This document shows, piece by piece, positions 39,697-39,757 of a DNA stretch of 39,757 nt; position 1 is the stretch's first letter, and every line of letters starts with the position of its first letter. The stretch is from Actinomycetes bacterium (GTDB lineage Bacteria; Actinomycetota; Actinomycetes; S36-B12). Below the pieces are notes generated by a model, which made no database searches, had not been told where the DNA came from, and was given only the letters and a program-made list of their open reading frames with translations. The stretch covers positions 1 to 39,757 of the forward strand of contig BJGE01000012.1 of assembly GCA_014190275.1 (NCBI GenBank), given 5' to 3'. The translations under genes were made by a program, and so were the position numbers.

Positions 39697-39757
39697 GTGT
39701 CCAGCCTCTTCGCGCTGCTGTCAAGCCTGACAGGGGGTTCAGCCAGTTTTCTGGGCG
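39697..39757 (+). CDS. Possible start of an EamA/DMT-type transporter gene, cut by window edge
   Basis: A GTG at 39697 opens a frame of 20 codons to the right edge (SSLFALLSSLTGGSASFLG), whose pattern of small and hydrophobic residues resembles the first helix of EamA-family transporters. TAGAGT lies six bases upstream, so the message could be leaderless; a Shine-Dalgarno sequence is weak. The 39 bases between 39657 and this start show only a short AAGGG/CCCTT dyad. Confidence 0.3.
   Translation, partial: MSSLFALLSSLTGGSASFLG

Noticed and set aside
1-39757. tRNA, rRNA or riboswitch genes
   Set aside because: No cloverleaf, rRNA core sequence or recognisable riboswitch consensus was found by eye; a covariance-model scan was not possible here.

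Overview
The window is a gene-dense bacterial chromosome segment of moderately high GC content. It most likely comes from an actinomycete. The main evidence is a near-diagnostic S-(hydroxymethyl)mycothiol dehydrogenase, since mycothiol is an actinobacterial thiol. The Ala/Ser/Pro-rich linkers in secreted proteins and the tight ATGA-type operon overlaps also fit. A freshwater actinobacterial lineage is possible but is only an impression. No rRNA, tRNA, CRISPR array or recognisable transposase was seen.

Region 1 (1-6719). A minus-strand operon encodes a FAD amine-oxidase/phytoene-desaturase-like enzyme (PYROXD2 type) and four exported proteins: a PEBP-family protein, a Tat-exported YHYH protein, a lipoprotein, and an S15-like alpha/beta hydrolase that runs off the left edge. 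A paralogous FAD enzyme is transcribed divergently at 5151.

Region 2 (6720-18756). A two-subunit indolepyruvate:ferredoxin oxidoreductase-like enzyme (iorAB) is followed on the opposite strand by a LIV-type ABC transporter operon (binding protein, two ATPases, two permeases) that ends in a metal-dependent cyclase-family hydrolase. Divergent from the transporter are an LLM flavin monooxygenase and an AraC-type regulator. This looks like a regulated uptake, oxygenation and hydrolysis route for a small aromatic or N-heterocyclic acid, but the substrate is not identifiable.

Region 3 (19048-36596). This block reads as a catabolic island for N-methylated compounds. The plus strand carries a CocE/NonD hydrolase, a Rieske oxygenase of the quaternary-amine demethylase type, a membrane-anchored family-5 solute-binding protein and an alpha/beta hydrolase. 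The minus strand carries one continuous run: a 57-aa small ORF, mscR (mycothiol-dependent formaldehyde dehydrogenase), an MBL-fold hydrolase, a DUF4287/DUF1801-like protein, the four membrane and ATPase genes of a Dpp/Opp transporter, and a dimethylglycine/sarcosine dehydrogenase-like GcvT fusion. N-demethylation releases formaldehyde, which the mscR pair would detoxify, so the gene set is coherent.

Region 4. Two large secreted paralogues (19103-21847 and 36631-39657) flank the island as direct repeats. Each has a signal peptide, a domain that looks like an HNH (DUF1524-type) nuclease with its catalytic residues replaced, a clan GH-A-like glycosidase domain, a bacterial Ig-like domain and a different C-terminal module. 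Their first ~190 bases are nearly identical. A broken 5' end of a CocE-type hydrolase gene sits directly before the left copy.
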